From JBPOFY01 sp051252415 (GTDB lineage Bacteria; Verrucomicrobiota; Verrucomicrobiia; Opitutales; Coraliomargaritaceae): 64,000 nt of DNA. The position numbers were made by a program, and so were the translations under genes. The DNA is taken from assembly GCA_051252415.1 (NCBI GenBank), contig JBPOGA010000008.1:1-64000 (forward strand), given 5' to 3'. Position 1 is the stretch's first letter; each line of letters opens with the position of its first letter. Below are positions 62,316 to 64,000 of this stretch, one piece after another. The notes under the pieces were generated by a model. It saw nothing but the letters and a program-made list of their open reading frames with translations, had not been told where the DNA came from and did not search any database.

Positions 62316-63671
62316 TTACTGTTCCTCAACCACTAACTTCAAGAAACCACGATCCGAAGTTCGCGGGATCGTTGCGGTTCTGAGGCCCTCCAAATCTGGC
62401 TCGGAGAGATCGACCACGATGGTCTCCCAATCTGCTAAGTCCTGACTCGCCTTTACTTGATATGAGATGCCCGGTGTGCTGCCGTAAAACTCCATTTGCA
62501 ATGTGTCCACAGTCAGTTCCGCTTGAGGGAGTTCACTCACGGGATGATTATTCGGACTCAAATTCAGCGCATAAGACATGAGCAAAGAAACTCCATCGCC
62601 GTTATGATCTTGGTCGAGAGCGGTGTCATGCGCGACATTGGCAGTAACAAGCCAGCTTGCCGCAGGATACAGTGAGGTATCAACCATCTCTGTCGAATAC
62701 CCGTTCCAAGTCGGAGAAGTGAAACCAGTGCTGGTGTCGAAGTAGTAGATGATATGATCTGGAAACCTAGACGAATCAAATACATTAACCCCAAATGAAG
62801 CTGGGACATCACCTAAAAAATAGATTGGAGATAATTTCCTACAGTCGTAAAACGCGCGATCTCCAATACTCGTAACACTATCTGGAATGCTGAGACTCGA
62901 TAACTGACTACAGAAATAGAACGCAGAGTCTCCAATGCTAGTTACACTGCTAGGAATGTTGATACTCGTTAAGTCGTGACAGGATCTGAAAGCATTAGCA
63001 CCAATGCTAGTGACGCTGCTTGGGATACTGACACTCGTTAAAAGTCCACAGTGACTAAACGCGTCGGCACCTATACTAATGACACTATTTGGAATGGTAT
63101 ATGCCCCAGTTCTACTACTAGGGCATTGAACCAGTGTTGTTTGTGTCAGATTAAACAAAATGCCATCGATACTGCAATAAGCGGGGTTACCGGGCTCTAC
63201 AATGATGCCAGTTATGCCACTGATGCCACTGAACGCGCCGTCTCCAATGCTAGTCACACTACTTGGGATACTGATGGCAGTTAAGCCGCGACAGCCATAA
63301 AATGCGAAAGCTCCAATGCTAGTCACACTGCTTGGAATACTAATACTCGCTAGGTCGATGCAGTATATAAACGCAGTGTTTCCAATACTCGTAACACTGT
63401 TTGGGATATTGATACTCGTTATGCTACTACTTGTGGACTGGCTGCTGAATACTCCGTCTCCAATACTCGTGACAGGCAAAGTTTCAATTTCGGCAGGGAT
63501 TACAACATCACTCGGCCCGCTGTCGGAATACGCCGTGATGGTGACCGTAGTTCCATCTACAATCTCATAAGTAAAATCACCAAATTCAGCGGCAGATGAA
63601 ACAGAGGGTATACAAACAAGCAGAGATATGGCCCATCGAAGCATGACCCGATTCAAACAGTAGAATTTCAT
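62316..63671 (-). CDS. BspA-like leucine-rich-repeat surface protein
   Basis: The 451-residue protein has an N-terminal signal (LRWAISLLVCIPSVSSAAE) and then about seven BspA-type LRR_5 units of the form SIPSSVTSIGDSAFYFC (about 65-310). A C-terminal beta region (about 325-451) with PEAELTVDTLQMEF-like and SYQVKASQDLADWETIVVDL segments follows; that tail type is common in secreted proteins of this group. BspA-type proteins serve adhesion to host or matrix proteins. The tail is repeated in a second gene at 63759-64000 on the same strand. The start could also lie at 63707; the ATG at 63671 is used. Confidence 0.85.
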   Translation of the reverse strand: MKFYCLNRVMLRWAISLLVCIPSVSSAAEFGDFTYEIVDGTTVTITAYSDSGPSDVVIPAEIETLPVTSIGDGVFSSQSTSSSITSINIPNSVTSIGNTAFIYCIDLASISIPSSVTSIGAFAFYGCRGLTAISIPSSVTSIGDGAFSGISGITGIIVEPGNPAYCSIDGILFNLTQTTLVQCPSSRTGAYTIPNSVISIGADAFSHCGLLTSVSIPSSVTSIGANAFRSCHDLTSINIPSSVTSIGDSAFYFCSQLSSLSIPDSVTSIGDRAFYDCRKLSPIYFLGDVPASFGVNVFDSSRFPDHIIYYFDTSTGFTSPTWNGYSTEMVDTSLYPAASWLVTANVAHDTALDQDHNGDGVSLLMSYALNLSPNNHPVSELPQAELTVDTLQMEFYGSTPGISYQVKASQDLADWETIVVDLSEPDLEGLRTATIPRTSDRGFLKLVVEEQ

Positions 63672-63758
63672 TACCGAATGAGTAGTCTGCGTATGTGCGT
63701 TGAGCAATATTAATTAGAGATCGTTACTACCTATAAATTAAACAATCACGAGCGAAGT

Positions 63759-64000
63759 TTACTGTTCCTCAACCACTAACTTCAAGAAACCACGATTCGC
63801 AGTTAGCGGGATCGTTGCGGTTCTGAGGCCTTCCACATCTGGCTCGGAGAGATCGACCACGATGGTCTCCCAATCCGTTAAATCCTGACTGGCCTTCACT
63901 TGATATGAGATGCCCGGTGTGCTGCCGTAAAACTCCATTTGCAATGTGTCCACAGTCAGTTCCGCTTGAGGGAGTTCACTCACGGGATGATTATTCGGAT
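63759..64000 (-). CDS. Second copy of the LRR surface-protein gene, partial at window edge
   Basis: The last 80 codons of a gene whose start lies beyond the window are visible. The protein (SELPQAELTVDTLQMEFYG...GFLKLVVEEQ) is nearly the same as the C-terminus encoded at 62316-62560, with several substitutions in the final part and an identical stretch before it. It is a tandem paralogue. Whether its upstream part also has leucine-rich repeats cannot be seen. Confidence 0.8.
   Translation of the reverse strand, partial: PNNHPVSELPQAELTVDTLQMEFYGSTPGISYQVKASQDLTDWETIVVDLSEPDVEGLRTATIPLTANRGFLKLVVEEQ

Overview
The window looks like a chromosomal segment of a marine, polysaccharide-degrading member of the Verrucomicrobiota, probably a Coraliomargarita-like Opitutales/Puniceicoccales bacterium. 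The evidence is a Verru_Chthon cassette protein A homologue, several PEP-CTERM proteins, many secreted glycan-active enzymes (GH16, GH28-like, GH172/DUF2961, sulfatase, heparinase II/III-like, beta-helix, DUF1080), a Tat-exported Gfo/Idh/MocA oxidoreductase and a fused membrane/spermidine-synthase protein. The taxon is inferred from gene content only. I saw no rRNA, tRNA, CRISPR array or intact transposase.

Layout. 1-2.1 kb: two small membrane-protein genes flanked by inverted and tandem copies of a ~100 bp repeat that resembles insertion-sequence ends. 2.1-6.4 kb: a PAS histidine kinase, a coiled-coil/TPR-like membrane protein, a class II Fic protein with its own operator-like boxes, and a staphylococcal-nuclease-like protein. 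6.6-16.8 kb: a giant secreted carbohydrate-binding protein, a VOC protein, a GH16 hydrolase, an exported D-2-hydroxyacid dehydrogenase with a duplicated 3' fragment 2.4 kb away, a small lipoprotein and two PEP-CTERM-type proteins. 17-25 kb: a frameshifted aquaporin, a DUF1080 protein, the fused spermidine-synthase-like protein, a secreted beta-helix protein, a small secreted protein and a double cyclic-nucleotide-binding protein. 25-41 kb: a GH172-type protein, VccA with a small partner, and three adjacent genes (32-41 kb) sharing an unrecognised ~220-residue module, one of them a sugar-dehydrogenase/diheme-cytochrome fusion.

41-51 kb reads as a polysaccharide-utilisation region. A two-component system with a periplasmic sensor precedes a GH28-like hydrolase and a formylglycine sulfatase. 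These are divergent from an oxidoreductase and a heparinase II/III-like lipoprotein, and the divergent intergenic region contains an 18 bp perfect palindrome. gpsA follows on the opposite strand.

52-61 kb is a four-gene unit: a secreted propeller-like protein, a small secreted protein, a CHASE2 adenylate cyclase, and a FecR-TPR-outer-membrane-barrel fusion. I consider it the best candidate for an undescribed envelope-sensing system using cAMP. The double cyclic-nucleotide-binding protein at 24.3 kb is a possible but unlinked effector. The right edge holds two small genes and a tandem pair of leucine-rich-repeat surface proteins, the second cut by the window end.

The intergenic DNA contains several families of short inverted-repeat elements. 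One of them supplies a gene's stop codon.
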